Source: Methanobacteriota archaeon
GTDB taxonomy: Archaea > Thermoplasmatota > E2 > DHVEG-1
Direction of reading: 5' to 3'
Length of the DNA: 12,165 bases
Assembly: GCA_903930505.1 (NCBI GenBank)
Contig: CAIYYQ010000424.1
Coordinates: forward strand, 1-12,165
Shown here: positions 1 to 6,830 of the stretch, piece after piece
Layout of the letters: the number at the start of each line of letters is the position of its first letter
Numbering within the stretch: the first letter of the stretch is position 1
Made by a program: the position numbers and the translations under genes
The notes under the pieces: model-generated
Seen by the model: the letters and a program-made list of their open reading frames with translations, nothing else
Told to the model about the DNA's origin: nothing
Databases searched by the model: none

Positions 1-225
1 ATTTCCTCTAAAAATATTAATTTTGTTTTCCTTAGCAACATCTGTAATAGGATCATCGATTTTTCTGGTTGTAGTTGCAAGTACTAGTTGATCTATGAGT
101 TTAGATTTTTTAACCCGTTCAATCAAATGTGCAATCATTGGTTTGCCAAGTACGTCTGCAAGAACCTTTTTAGGAAAACGTGTAGAATCTGTTCGCGCCT
201 GGATTATAGCTACAATTTTAGTCAT
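1..225 (-). CDS. SpsF/PseF-like cytidylyltransferase, N-terminal 75 residues (runs off the left edge)
   Basis: This is the beginning of a nucleotidyltransferase of the SpsF (COG1861) type, which activates nonulosonic acids such as pseudaminic acid with CTP to give a CMP-sugar in the cytoplasm. Only 75 codons are inside the window and the frame is open to base 1. The N-terminus has the nucleotide-binding signature IIQARTDSTRFPKKVL at residues 7-22, then GKP, IERVKKSKLIDQLVLATTT and a DDPI motif, all typical of this family. The ATG lies at 225-223 and overlaps the stop of the upstream oxidoreductase in an ATGA, so the two are probably translationally coupled. Its position after pseB and pseC suggests the PseF step, CMP-pseudaminate synthesis. 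That substrate is inferred, because SpsF-type enzymes also occur in other nonulosonate and spore-coat pathways and the rest of the protein is not visible. Confidence 0.85.
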   Translation of the reverse strand, partial: MTKIVAIIQARTDSTRFPKKVLADVLGKPMIAHLIERVKKSKLIDQLVLATTTRKIDDPITDVAKENKINIFRGN

Positions 226-1205
226 AGTTTTATCGCTTTGCCACTTTTTGCAGATTTTTTGGCTGCTAATGCAACCGCCAATACTTTCTTGGCTTCTCCT
301 CCACTAATTAATGGGGATGTTTTTCCCTTTATACACTCAAGAAAGTGTTTCATTTCTTCAACGTACATGTCATTCGGTTCTATTTCGATCGGATATGTTT
401 TCCATTGTTTTTTCGTACTGTAGTAAGCTTTTACATACTTACCAGGACAATCCCAGATGAGAGTTCCCTCTTCGCCGATGATCTTACAATTTCGTGAATA
501 CGCTCGTTGAACAAAGTCTAAGTGTATTTCTGCAATGATGTTATTTTTAAATTTAAGTAGAATTTCTGCGGTATCCTCTACATCTACATCCAAATCACTA
601 ACTTTGTCAGCGAAACAAGACACCTCAGTGATATCACCTAGAAGCCAGCGGATATAATCAATTTCATGGGAACCATCAAGTATAATGCCGCCTCCCATAT
701 CATTTTTACCAGTATAGCTTTGTCTGTAATCCTGCGATGGTCTCCAGTCAGGAAGATACTGGCCAACTTCCGCTCTTGCAGATAATACCCTTCCGATAAC
801 TTTTTCATCAATCATTTTTTTTATTAATTGTATTCCCGGATGAAAACGAAGATTATAGCCAACTAAAACAATCAATTTTTTTCCATCGGCCTTCGTAAGA
901 AAATCGTCTACTTTTTCTAAGTTATGAGAGATGGGTTTTTCTATGAAGATATGGGCATTATGTTCTACTGCCTTGAGAGCTATCGGAATATGGAGATTTG
1001 GAGGAGTGCATACCAGCACCGCATCAGGTTTCTTCTTCAGCGCTTCGTCAAGATCTTTGTAGATTTCTGTATTGTACTTTTCTTTCATGAGATAAAGACG
1101 ATCAGAGTTTGTATCGCAAGCTAAAATATTATCAACAGATAGATTACGCAGATTTCTAATGTGCCGTTCTCCAATAGAGCCACAACCTATAATGAGAAAT
1201 TTCAT
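222..1205 (-). CDS. Gfo/Idh/MocA-family NAD(P)-dependent sugar oxidoreductase
   Basis: A 327-residue, full-length Gfo/Idh/MocA oxidoreductase. The Rossmann dinucleotide-binding motif GCGSIGERH is at residues 8-15. The catalytic EKP is at 89-91. A GGGIILDGSHEID segment at 171-183 supplies the conserved His/Asp region of the C-terminal substrate domain. These enzymes oxidise or reduce a ring hydroxyl or keto group on a sugar or nucleotide sugar. The gene abuts pseC: the pseC stop ends at 1206 and this ATG begins at 1205. An AGGAAGGG ribosome-binding sequence lies inside the end of pseC. Its own stop overlaps the cytidylyltransferase start. It is not one of the canonical pseudaminate enzymes (PseB, C, H, G, I, F), so its substrate is unknown; it may build a modified nonulosonic acid or another sugar of the same glycan. 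The family assignment is firm and the substrate is not. Confidence 0.9.
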   Translation of the reverse strand: MKFLIIGCGSIGERHIRNLRNLSVDNILACDTNSDRLYLMKEKYNTEIYKDLDEALKKKPDAVLVCTPPNLHIPIALKAVEHNAHIFIEKPISHNLEKVDDFLTKADGKKLIVLVGYNLRFHPGIQLIKKMIDEKVIGRVLSARAEVGQYLPDWRPSQDYRQSYTGKNDMGGGIILDGSHEIDYIRWLLGDITEVSCFADKVSDLDVDVEDTAEILLKFKNNIIAEIHLDFVQRAYSRNCKIIGEEGTLIWDCPGKYVKAYYSTKKQWKTYPIEIEPNDMYVEEMKHFLECIKGKTSPLISGGEAKKVLAVALAAKKSAKSGKAIKL

Positions 1206-2402
1206 CTAACCCTTCCTATAGTGTATAATGACTTTTTGTACCGCTTGGATAACATCATCGACATCGTCATCAGACATTTTGGGAAAAATGGGAAGAGTTA
1301 TCGCATGTTCATAATACTGTTCAACTTTGGGAAACATTCCTTTTGTATATCCATAATTCTTTTGATAAAAAGGATGGTAATGGACCGGTATATAATGAAC
1401 ATTCACTCCAATATTTTCTGCACGTAATGCATCAAAAATTTCTCTTCTTCTAACACGCAATAATTCTGTTCGTATCTGAACAACATAGATATGATATGCT
1501 GATTTTACATAATCCAATTCCTTTGGAGAAATGATTTCCTCGATTTTTTTAAATGCTTCAGTATACGCGGCTGCGATTTTCCGACGCCGCTCTATCCATT
1601 TGTTCAGTTTTTTCATCTGACTTATACCTAATGCACATTGAAAATCAGTAATTCGACAGTTATAACCAAGAGAACGTACTTCGTAATACCATTCCCCGTT
1701 ATTTTTTGTGATTTTACTATCCTTCATTATACCATGATGTCGAAAAATTTTTAATTTTTCATAAAATTCTTTGTTATCAGTGAGAACCATTCCTCCCTCA
1801 CCAGTAGTAATAGCTTTCACCGGATGAAAACTCAACACAGTCATATCTGAAAGACTACCTATTTTTTTACCTTTATATTCTGCACCTAACGAATGCGCAG
1901 CATCTTCTATTACAACTAGATCATGTTCACGAGCAATATTATTTATCTCATCGATTTCACATGGTTGACCTGCGAAATCGACAGGGATAATCGCTTTTGT
2001 ATTTGATGATATCTTTTTTTGTATTTCAAGAGGATCAATGTTTAACGTATCTGAATCGATATCTGCAAAAACTGGTTTTCCTCCACAATAAACAACAGCA
2101 TTAGCACTTGCTGCAAACGTCAATGGGGTGGTAATTACTTCATCGTTTTTTCCGATACCAGCGACCGCGCATGCAGCATGAAGCGCAGATGTACCTGAAG
2201 AAAAACCAACTGCATAGTCAGCATTACAATACGTTTCAATCTTCTGTTCAAATTCAAGTATTTTTGGTCCTTGGGTAATCCAATCAGTTTTCAGAACTTC
2301 AGAAACAGCCTGAATATCTTCATTATCAATCCATTGATGTCCATAGGGTAACAACTGCTTTCGAATTGGTGGTCCACCATTAATCGCTAATTTTTCCGAC
2401 AT
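1206..2402 (-). CDS. pseC: PseC-like UDP-4-keto-sugar C4 aminotransferase (PLP, DegT/DnrJ/EryC1 family)
   Basis: A 398-residue PLP aminotransferase. It begins with the PseC-typical N-terminus (INGGPPIRKQLLPYG, then a WIT-GP motif at about 41-46). SSGTSALHAA at 68-77 binds the cofactor phosphate, EDAAHSLGAEYKG at 166-178 holds the Asp (D167) that pairs with the pyridine nitrogen, and SFHPVKAITTGEGG at 191-204 contains the Schiff-base lysine K196. In the known pathway PseC uses glutamate to aminate the 4-keto product of PseB, giving UDP-4-amino-4,6-dideoxy-N-acetyl-beta-L-altrosamine. The gene overlaps pseB by one base (TAATG), so the two are very likely co-translated. The length is close to that of known PseC proteins. 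A related C4 aminotransferase such as PglE or LegC type is possible, but the adjacent inverting-type dehydratase favours PseC. Confidence 0.9.
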   Translation of the reverse strand: MSEKLAINGGPPIRKQLLPYGHQWIDNEDIQAVSEVLKTDWITQGPKILEFEQKIETYCNADYAVGFSSGTSALHAACAVAGIGKNDEVITTPLTFAASANAVVYCGGKPVFADIDSDTLNIDPLEIQKKISSNTKAIIPVDFAGQPCEIDEINNIAREHDLVVIEDAAHSLGAEYKGKKIGSLSDMTVLSFHPVKAITTGEGGMVLTDNKEFYEKLKIFRHHGIMKDSKITKNNGEWYYEVRSLGYNCRITDFQCALGISQMKKLNKWIERRRKIAAAYTEAFKKIEEIISPKELDYVKSAYHIYVVQIRTELLRVRRREIFDALRAENIGVNVHYIPVHYHPFYQKNYGYTKGMFPKVEQYYEHAITLPIFPKMSDDDVDDVIQAVQKVIIHYRKG

Positions 2403-3391
2403 TAAACTTCCTTGACAATGTTCATAAGTTCTTTTTTAGTAAGCCAATGAGTATTACTATCACTAGAGTATCGAAATCTATCAGGGAGGTTTTTACCCTC
2501 TTTGAACGCCCGTTCTGTCCAAAATGGATATTCTGGTTCAATCATAAAACCGTGATCAAATTCCTTACTATGCCGAGATTCATCCTCGGTAAGAAGTATT
2601 TCATGGATTTTTTCTCCAGGTCTAATCCCCATAACCTTTTGTTTTACACCCGGTGCAATTGCATCTGCAAGATCTGAGATCCTCATACTAGGAATTTTTG
2701 GAACGAAAATTTCCCCGCCTTGCATTTTATGAATACAATCAATGACAAATCTCACTCCTTGCTCTAGAGTTATCCAAAACCGCGTCATGTTTTCGTCGGT
2801 AATAGTAATAACTCCTTTCTTTTTTTGTTCAAGAAACAAAGGAATGACACTTCCTCGACTGCCGATTACATTTCCATATCGTACACAACTAAATTTTGTA
2901 CCAATAAAACCGGAATACGTATTTCCTTGGATAAGGAGTTTTTCTGCAGTCATTTTCGTAGCACCATAAAGATTGACAGGGTGAACCGCTTTATCTGTAC
3001 TAATGGCCATTACACGATCTACTTGGTTGTCGATTGCAGTATCGATAATATTTATACAGCCGTCAACATTTGTTCGAACTGCTTCAATAGGGTTATATTC
3101 ACAGGTGGGAACCTGTTTTAAGGCAGCAGCGTGAACAACGACATCAACATCATACATTGCTCGATTGAGTCTATCTTTATCCCGAACGTCACCGATAAAA
3201 AACCGTAATCGATCGTCGTTGAATTTGTTCATCATATCCAACTGTTTTTTTTCTCCACGAGAAAATATACGTATACTATCAGGTTCGTATTCATTAAGAA
3301 TGATCTCGGTAAATTTATTCCCAAATGATCCTGAGCCGCCAGTTAACAGAATTATTTTATCTTTGAATATGTTTTTATTTGTTTTACTCAT
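2402..3391 (-). CDS. pseB: PseB-like UDP-GlcNAc 4,6-dehydratase (inverting), FlaA1-type SDR
   Basis: A 329-residue short-chain dehydrogenase of the FlaA1/PseB type, about the usual length. The NAD(P)-binding glycine motif TGGSGSFG is at 17-24. HAAALKQVP at 87-95 is the family signature. STDKAVHPVNLYGATK at 131-146 carries D133, K134 and Y142, which match the catalytic Asp, Lys and Tyr of PseB/FlaA1, and K146. The enzyme removes water across C4-C6 of UDP-GlcNAc with inversion at C5, the first step of pseudaminic acid synthesis, in the cytoplasm. It is the first gene of the leftward run pseB-pseC-oxidoreductase-cytidylyltransferase. A GGGAG sequence about ten bases before the ATG can serve as ribosome-binding site. 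A retaining 4,6-dehydratase of the PglF type is less likely because this protein is short and has no N-terminal membrane segments. Confidence 0.92.
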   Translation of the reverse strand: MSKTNKNIFKDKIILLTGGSGSFGNKFTEIILNEYEPDSIRIFSRGEKKQLDMMNKFNDDRLRFFIGDVRDKDRLNRAMYDVDVVVHAAALKQVPTCEYNPIEAVRTNVDGCINIIDTAIDNQVDRVMAISTDKAVHPVNLYGATKMTAEKLLIQGNTYSGFIGTKFSCVRYGNVIGSRGSVIPLFLEQKKKGVITITDENMTRFWITLEQGVRFVIDCIHKMQGGEIFVPKIPSMRISDLADAIAPGVKQKVMGIRPGEKIHEILLTEDESRHSKEFDHGFMIEPEYPFWTERAFKEGKNLPDRFRYSSDSNTHWLTKKELMNIVKEV

Positions 3392-3432
3392 AGATTTAAA
3401 TCTCCCGATGTTTTAACTCTCTTTTTTACTAT

Positions 3433-3454
3433 GAAGACAAGAAGTTTTGTCTTC
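3433..3454. repeat. Perfect 8-bp inverted repeat upstream of pseB
   Basis: GAAGACAA at 3433-3440 pairs perfectly with TTGTCTTC at 3447-3454 around the 6-base loop GAAGTT. It lies 42 bases upstream of the pseB start, in the 125-base gap between pseB and the small upstream gene. It is not followed by a T-tract on either strand, so it does not look like an intrinsic terminator. It could be a 5' leader hairpin or an operator; the role is unknown. Confidence 0.45.
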
Positions 3455-3516
3455 TTAAAACTAACCTATGTTGTTAACCTCTTCTCATCCAACCATCTTA
3501 AGGTTGTCAATTTAGT

Positions 3517-3873
3517 TTAACAACAGTATGAATTAATGTCATTTGTGCAAATATTACAATGCTTCTTTACAATATCTATAAAGAACTCTTTCTGCGAGGA
3601 GCCAGTTAATCCGTACAAATCTCCAAATTCTTCATTTGATTGCATTTCTTTAATTATAAGACGTTTTTGACATTGGGCAATGGAAAAACGATGGGATAAC
3701 CTAGAAAGAATATTCACCCAATAACCAATATTTTTTGGTCTGTCTTCAGATATATTTTTAACAAGTCCGCAACGGATACACCAATGATGCAGTACATCTT
3801 CTGAGGTATGACTTGGTTCTTGGGGTAACCAAATTTTTTCTTCATGGCAGCAATTTTTATGAGAGCATACCAT
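3517..3873 (-). CDS. Small Cys/His-rich protein of unknown function, putative zinc-binding
   Basis: A 118-residue soluble protein that I do not recognise as a named family. Several potential metal ligands sit in the N-terminal third: C3, H5, C8, C9, H10, then HHWCIRCG at 29-36 with C32 and C35. This suggests a zinc knuckle or ribbon. The remainder is probably helical, with RLIIKEM at about 71-77, a short aromatic/acidic stretch EEFGDLYGLTGSSQKEFF at 81-98, and a Cys-rich tail (C106, C109, C117, C118). There is no signal peptide or membrane segment. From memory, small proteins with this HWCxxCG plus 'EDRP..GYW' layout occur as hypothetical proteins in archaea; that recollection is unverified. 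GAGGCGG about eight bases before the ATG may be the ribosome-binding site. It sits 125 bases upstream of pseB on the same strand and diverges from the legB-like gene. A regulatory role is possible but not shown. Confidence 0.7.
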   Translation of the reverse strand: MVCSHKNCCHEEKIWLPQEPSHTSEDVLHHWCIRCGLVKNISEDRPKNIGYWVNILSRLSHRFSIAQCQKRLIIKEMQSNEEFGDLYGLTGSSQKEFFIDIVKKHCNICTNDINSYCC

Positions 3874-3902
3874 TTTGCTTACCGCCTCATAGATGATAAC
3901 AA

Positions 3903-3918
3903 GTTAATTGCCATTAAC
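3903..3918. repeat. GTTAAT-TGCC-ATTAAC inverted repeat upstream of the Cys-rich gene
   Basis: GTTAAT at 3903-3908 and ATTAAC at 3913-3918 form a perfect 6-bp inverted repeat with a 4-base spacer. It lies about 30 bases upstream of the Cys-rich gene's ATG, where a repressor operator or a leader hairpin could sit. AT-rich palindromes of this size can arise by chance. Confidence 0.25.
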
Positions 3919-3960
3919 GATGGTCATAAACAATCAGGATAAAAATATTACGTATAAGGG

Positions 3961-4140
3961 GACAGTGTCAAATTAACGAAGTAATTTTTGATTGAGCACC
4001 ATAGAGCAATGATACAGCCAGTTCAAAACGAGGGTGAAACGATTTTGGTGCATTTCCGTTCAACAGCTCACTTAAAGCGCGTACAACGCATAGATAAGAA
4101 TCTATAATATTTTACTGGAGCTGCCTCAAGTTGACAGTGT
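3961..4140. repeat. Pair of GACAGTGT repeats bounding a 180-base segment, possible decayed element ends
   Basis: GACAGTGT occurs at 3961-3968 (context GGGGACAGTGTCAAATTAA) and again at 4133-4140 (context TTGACAGTGTTAATATTA). The core GACA-x-TGTC of the first copy is itself palindromic around one base. The two copies can therefore be read as direct repeats or, with a mismatch or two, as inverted ends. A GGGGACA...TGTC end is the kind of sequence seen at termini of some insertion-sequence remnants, but I cannot name a family. A pair of operator sites is the alternative. Confidence 0.3.
3968..4111 (-). pseudogene. Possible C-terminal relic of a lost gene (47 open codons, no start)
   Basis: Reading leftward there is a 47-codon open frame from 4111 to a TGA at 3970-3968, closed upstream by a TAA at 4114-4112 and lacking an in-frame ATG. 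Its translation looks protein-like, with pieces such as RALSELLNGNAPKSFHPRF followed by ELAVSLLYGAQSKITSLI. The stop codon lies inside the GGGGACAGTGTCA motif, an arrangement common where a transposase ends in its terminal inverted repeat. This suggests, without proving, a decayed insertion-sequence end. No family was recognised and the frame could be open by chance. Confidence 0.28.
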
Positions 4141-4162
4141 TAATATTACCGCAGACAAAGAA

Positions 4163-4170
4163 TTTTATAG
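4163..4170 (+). promoter_or_regulatory. Candidate TATA box for the legB-like operon
   Basis: TTTTATAG at 4163-4170, preceded by the purine-rich ACAAAGAA that could act as a BRE, fits an archaeal TATA element. Transcription would start near 4190-4195 and leave a leader of about 50 bases before the ATG at 4243. No bacterial -35/-10 pair of good spacing is evident here. This is pattern matching only. Confidence 0.3.
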
Positions 4171-4232
4171 ATAACTCTTATTATTGGATTCTATCGGTAA
4201 TAAATACATTCGACGACATACATAACTATTAA

Positions 4233-4237
4233 GAGGT
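4233..4237 (+). promoter_or_regulatory. Ribosome-binding site of the legB-like gene
   Basis: GAGGT at 4233-4237, five bases before the ATG at 4243, is a good Shine-Dalgarno match and fixes this start. Confidence 0.6.
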
Positions 4238-4242
4238 ACAAA

Positions 4243-5232
4243 ATGAACTGGAAAGAAAAAAAAGTTTTAATAACTGGTGCTGGTGGTTTTATAGGGAGTC
4301 ACCTCACCGAACGGCTAATGTCTCTCGGAGTAGAAGTAACTGCATTCGTTAGATATAATTCCAGAAACGATTTAGGTCAGTTAGAAAATCTACCTGAAAA
4401 CAAAATTTCAGAACTCAATGTTATCGCAGGCGACCTTCGGGATCCAGACGCAGTCAGAAAAGCGGTAGAAGATATGGATATTATCTTTCATCTGGGTTCT
4501 TTGATTGCGATTCCCTATTCTTACGTACATCCTATGGAAGTCATTGATACCAATGTACTAGGAACAACGAATGTTCTGATGGCTGCAAAAGATAATGATG
4601 TGGAAAAGATCATACACACATCTACAAGTGAGGTATATGGAACCGCTAGGTACGTCCCAATTGATGAGAAACATCCTCTTCAAGGGCAATCTCCGTATTC
4701 TGCGAGTAAAACTGGGGCTGATATGATTGCACATAGTTTTTATACGTCATTTGGGTTGCCGGTTGCTATTATCAGGCCGTTTAATACATATGGTCCGCGT
4801 CAGTCCGCTCGTGCTGTCATCCCGACGATTATCACACAGGCGCTCACCAAGAAAGTGGTTCAGATAGGGTCGTTACATCCGACGCGAGATCTTACGTTTG
4901 TTTCAGATACGATTGAAGGATTCATTAGAGTCGCTGAAGAAAAGAAATCGGTTGGGGAAGTGATTAATATTGGTTCTGGTTTTGAGATATCTATTGGGGA
5001 TCTGGCAGAAAAAATATTAAGATTGTCACAATCGAAAGCCAAGATAGAAATCGATGAGAAACGAGTGCGGCCAAAAGATAGTGAAGTCGAGCGATTATGG
5101 GCTGATTCTACGAAGGCAAAAAAGATGCTCAGTTGGCAGCCGCGGGTGAAGTTGGATGATGGGCTAAAGAGGACTATTAAATGGGTTTCAGATCATATTG
5201 ACGAATATAAAGTTGGTATGTATACGATTTAA
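4243..5232 (+). CDS. legB: LegB-like NDP-sugar 4,6-dehydratase (extended SDR)
   Basis: A 329-residue extended short-chain dehydrogenase. The NAD-binding motif TGAGGFIG is at 11-18. The catalytic region STSEVYGTA at 127-135 has the acidic residue E130 after Thr/Ser that is typical of sugar 4,6-dehydratases. YSASK at 152-156 gives catalytic Tyr152 and Lys156. The stretches FVRYNSRND (35-43), AIPYSYVHPMEV (89-100) and a GSLHPTRDLTFV segment near residue 210 are characteristic of LegB-type enzymes. LegB converts a nucleotide-activated GlcNAc (GDP-GlcNAc in the Campylobacter legionaminate pathway) to its 4-keto-6-deoxy form in the cytoplasm. It leads a three-gene rightward operon with a nucleotidyltransferase and another SDR. 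No legionaminate genes (legC, legG, legI) follow, so the final product may be a different deoxysugar. The family is firm; the nucleotide and sugar are inferred. Confidence 0.85.
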   Translation: MNWKEKKVLITGAGGFIGSHLTERLMSLGVEVTAFVRYNSRNDLGQLENLPENKISELNVIAGDLRDPDAVRKAVEDMDIIFHLGSLIAIPYSYVHPMEVIDTNVLGTTNVLMAAKDNDVEKIIHTSTSEVYGTARYVPIDEKHPLQGQSPYSASKTGADMIAHSFYTSFGLPVAIIRPFNTYGPRQSARAVIPTIITQALTKKVVQIGSLHPTRDLTFVSDTIEGFIRVAEEKKSVGEVINIGSGFEISIGDLAEKILRLSQSKAKIEIDEKRVRPKDSEVERLWADSTKAKKMLSWQPRVKLDDGLKRTIKWVSDHIDEYKVGMYTI

Positions 5233-5242
5233 TGGCGGTTTT

Positions 5243-5941
5243 ATGAAAGTGGTTATTTTAGCTGGTGGAAAAGGAAGAAGATTAAAACCATATACGACAT
5301 CCTTCCCTAAGCCCTTGATGCCTGTTGGTGATAAACCAATTTTGGAAATATTGGTGAGGCAATTGGCATCGTATGGCCAAAAGGATATTATACTCGCGGT
5401 AGGGCATCTTGCAGAGTTAATAATGTCCTTTCTAGGTGACGGAAGTCAATATGGTGTTAAAATTAAGTATTCAAGGGAGGATAAACCGTTAGGTACAATA
5501 GGCCCCCTTTCACTTATTAAAGATGAGTTGAAGGAGACATTTTTAGTTATCAATGGAGATACATTGACGGATTTGAATTATTCAAAACTTCTGATGAGTC
5601 ATAAAAACAGTAAATGTATTTCGACAATTGCGCTGACCAAGCGAGAAATAGAAATTGACTTTGGAGTGCCTAATCTTACAGAAAAATCGATGATTGAGAC
5701 GTATGAAGAAAAACCAAAAATCATCTATAATGTAGGTACTGGCATCTGTGTATTCGAACCTGAAATTTTTCAGTACATTAAATCCGGGGAACGTACAGAT
5801 CTTCCTGATTTACTTAAGAAAATGTTTGCTGCTGGGAAAAAAGTAAATGGTTATGTACATGAGGGATACTGGTTTGATATTGGTAGACCTGCAGACTATG
5901 AAGCAGCCTGTAATTTTATAGAAACACATAAGGAATGGTAA
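5243..5941 (+). CDS. Sugar-1-phosphate nucleotidyltransferase (NTP_transferase family)
   Basis: A 232-residue nucleotidyltransferase, short because it lacks the beta-helix domain found in longer relatives. LAGGKGRRLKPYT at 6-18 is the nucleotide-binding loop. FPKPLMPVGDKPILE at 21-35 holds the catalytic lysine region. NGD at 104-106 is the metal-binding motif, and GYWFDIGRPADYE at 208-220 is the sugar-phosphate side signature near the C-terminus. It condenses a sugar-1-phosphate with an NTP to give an NDP-sugar; GTP or UTP/dTTP cannot be decided from these motifs. I chose the ATG at 5243 because the family starts directly with the loop strand (MKVVILAGG). A TTG at 5198 in the same frame would add 15 unrelated residues inside the dehydratase gene. 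It is 10 bases after the dehydratase stop and 4 bases before the next gene, so it probably makes the substrate of the adjacent dehydratase. Confidence 0.88.
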   Translation: MKVVILAGGKGRRLKPYTTSFPKPLMPVGDKPILEILVRQLASYGQKDIILAVGHLAELIMSFLGDGSQYGVKIKYSREDKPLGTIGPLSLIKDELKETFLVINGDTLTDLNYSKLLMSHKNSKCISTIALTKREIEIDFGVPNLTEKSMIETYEEKPKIIYNVGTGICVFEPEIFQYIKSGERTDLPDLLKKMFAAGKKVNGYVHEGYWFDIGRPADYEAACNFIETHKEW

Positions 5942-5945
5942 GAGA

Positions 5946-6830
5946 TTGAAATTAAAAGGCATGAACACACTCGTTACTGGCAGCGAAGGTTTTATCGGGA
6001 AACAACTCGTCAGTTCATTGAAAGAAAAAGAGGCAAGTGTCGAAGAAATTGATATCAAAAAAGGCATAGATTTAACGAACTGGGGGCAGCTTTATGATTT
6101 TATAAAAACCATGCCTCATATCGATGTACTATTTCATCTTGCAGCAATTGTTTTTATACCATATTCATTTAAAAATCCAAGGACAACGTATACCACCAAC
6201 ATGATGGGAACGTTGAATATGCTTGAAATTGCCCGAACGTTGGATATTAAAAAGTTTGTTTTTGCAAGCACCTATGTCTATGGTTGGCCACAGTATCTGC
6301 CTATCGACGAGAATCATCCAATTCAAGCAATCAGTCCGTATAATCAAAGTAAAATCCTTGGAGAAGAATTATGTAAGGGTTATCACAATGATTATGGGTT
6401 ACAGTGTATTATTTTACGTCCTTTTAACATATACGGAACGGGACAGAACAAAGATTTTTTAATACCGTCGATCATTGCTCAGCTACCATCTAAAAAAATT
6501 ACTTTGGAAAACCCAAAGCCTATGAGAGATTATGTGTACATTGATGATATCGTTTCTGCATATATCAAAGCCGCCACATACGATGTTAAGGGCGTAGAGA
6601 TATTCAACATTGGCGCAGGAGTCAGCTACAGTGTTAAAGAGATCGCAGACAAAATTATCAGCCTTTCTCAAAATAAAGAGGTCACAGTTTCATACACATA
6701 TAAAACAAGGGAAAATGAAATAATGAATATCGTTGCCGATATACAAAAAGCAAAAGAAAAAATGAAGTGGCAACCAACAATTGATATTGACGGCGGATTA
6801 TCAAAACTGCTAAAAGAGGCTGGCTTATGA
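5946..6830 (+). CDS. NAD-dependent epimerase/dehydratase-family SDR (probable NDP-sugar epimerase or 4-keto reductase)
   Basis: A 294-residue extended SDR. The NAD(P)-binding motif TGSEGFIG is at 11-18. HLAAIVFIPYS (64-74) and ASTYVYG (107-113) follow, and YNQSK at 132-136 supplies catalytic Tyr132 and Lys136. Unlike the dehydratase at 4243, the residues after Ser/Thr in this loop are Tyr-Val with no acid. That argues against 4,6-dehydratase chemistry and for a 4-epimerase or 4-keto reductase. The start is the TTG at 5946, giving the family-like N-terminus MKLKGMNTLVTG; the ATG at 5961 would remove five residues and is the main alternative. It lies 4 bases after the nucleotidyltransferase. 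Activation, dehydration and this SDR together would make an NDP-6-deoxyhexose (inference). Its last six bases overlap the convergent glycosyltransferase gene. Confidence 0.85.
   Translation: MKLKGMNTLVTGSEGFIGKQLVSSLKEKEASVEEIDIKKGIDLTNWGQLYDFIKTMPHIDVLFHLAAIVFIPYSFKNPRTTYTTNMMGTLNMLEIARTLDIKKFVFASTYVYGWPQYLPIDENHPIQAISPYNQSKILGEELCKGYHNDYGLQCIILRPFNIYGTGQNKDFLIPSIIAQLPSKKITLENPKPMRDYVYIDDIVSAYIKAATYDVKGVEIFNIGAGVSYSVKEIADKIISLSQNKEVTVSYTYKTRENEIMNIVADIQKAKEKMKWQPTIDIDGGLSKLLKEAGL

Larger units (their letters stand above)
3874..4242. other. Divergent intergenic region (369 bases)
   Basis: No intact gene is visible here. The stretch separates the leftward Cys-rich gene from the rightward legB-like operon and should contain both promoters. 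It holds a 6-bp inverted repeat near the small gene, two copies of GACAGTGT 172 bases apart, a 47-codon open frame on the minus strand that may be a gene relic, and a candidate promoter and ribosome-binding site for the rightward operon. These are listed separately. Confidence 0.7.

Noticed and set aside
88..423. Open frames on the plus strand over the left block, for example 88-423
   Set aside because: They lie opposite well-supported minus-strand genes, are rich in Phe/Ser/Cys as antisense shadows are, and show no family motifs.
3421..3460. Intrinsic terminator at the 3433-3454 hairpin
   Set aside because: No T-tract follows the stem on either strand, and it lies upstream of pseB rather than after a complete operon.
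4101..4136. Bacterial sigma-70 promoter using TATAAT near 4103 or TTGACA at 4131
   Set aside because: Neither box has a partner at 16-18 bases on the right side; the matches are explained by AT-richness and by the GACAGTGT repeat.
5198..5242. Longer nucleotidyltransferase starting at a TTG inside the dehydratase gene
   Set aside because: The added 15 residues precede the family's natural start (MKVVILAGG) and the ATG at 5243 fits the usual N-terminus.
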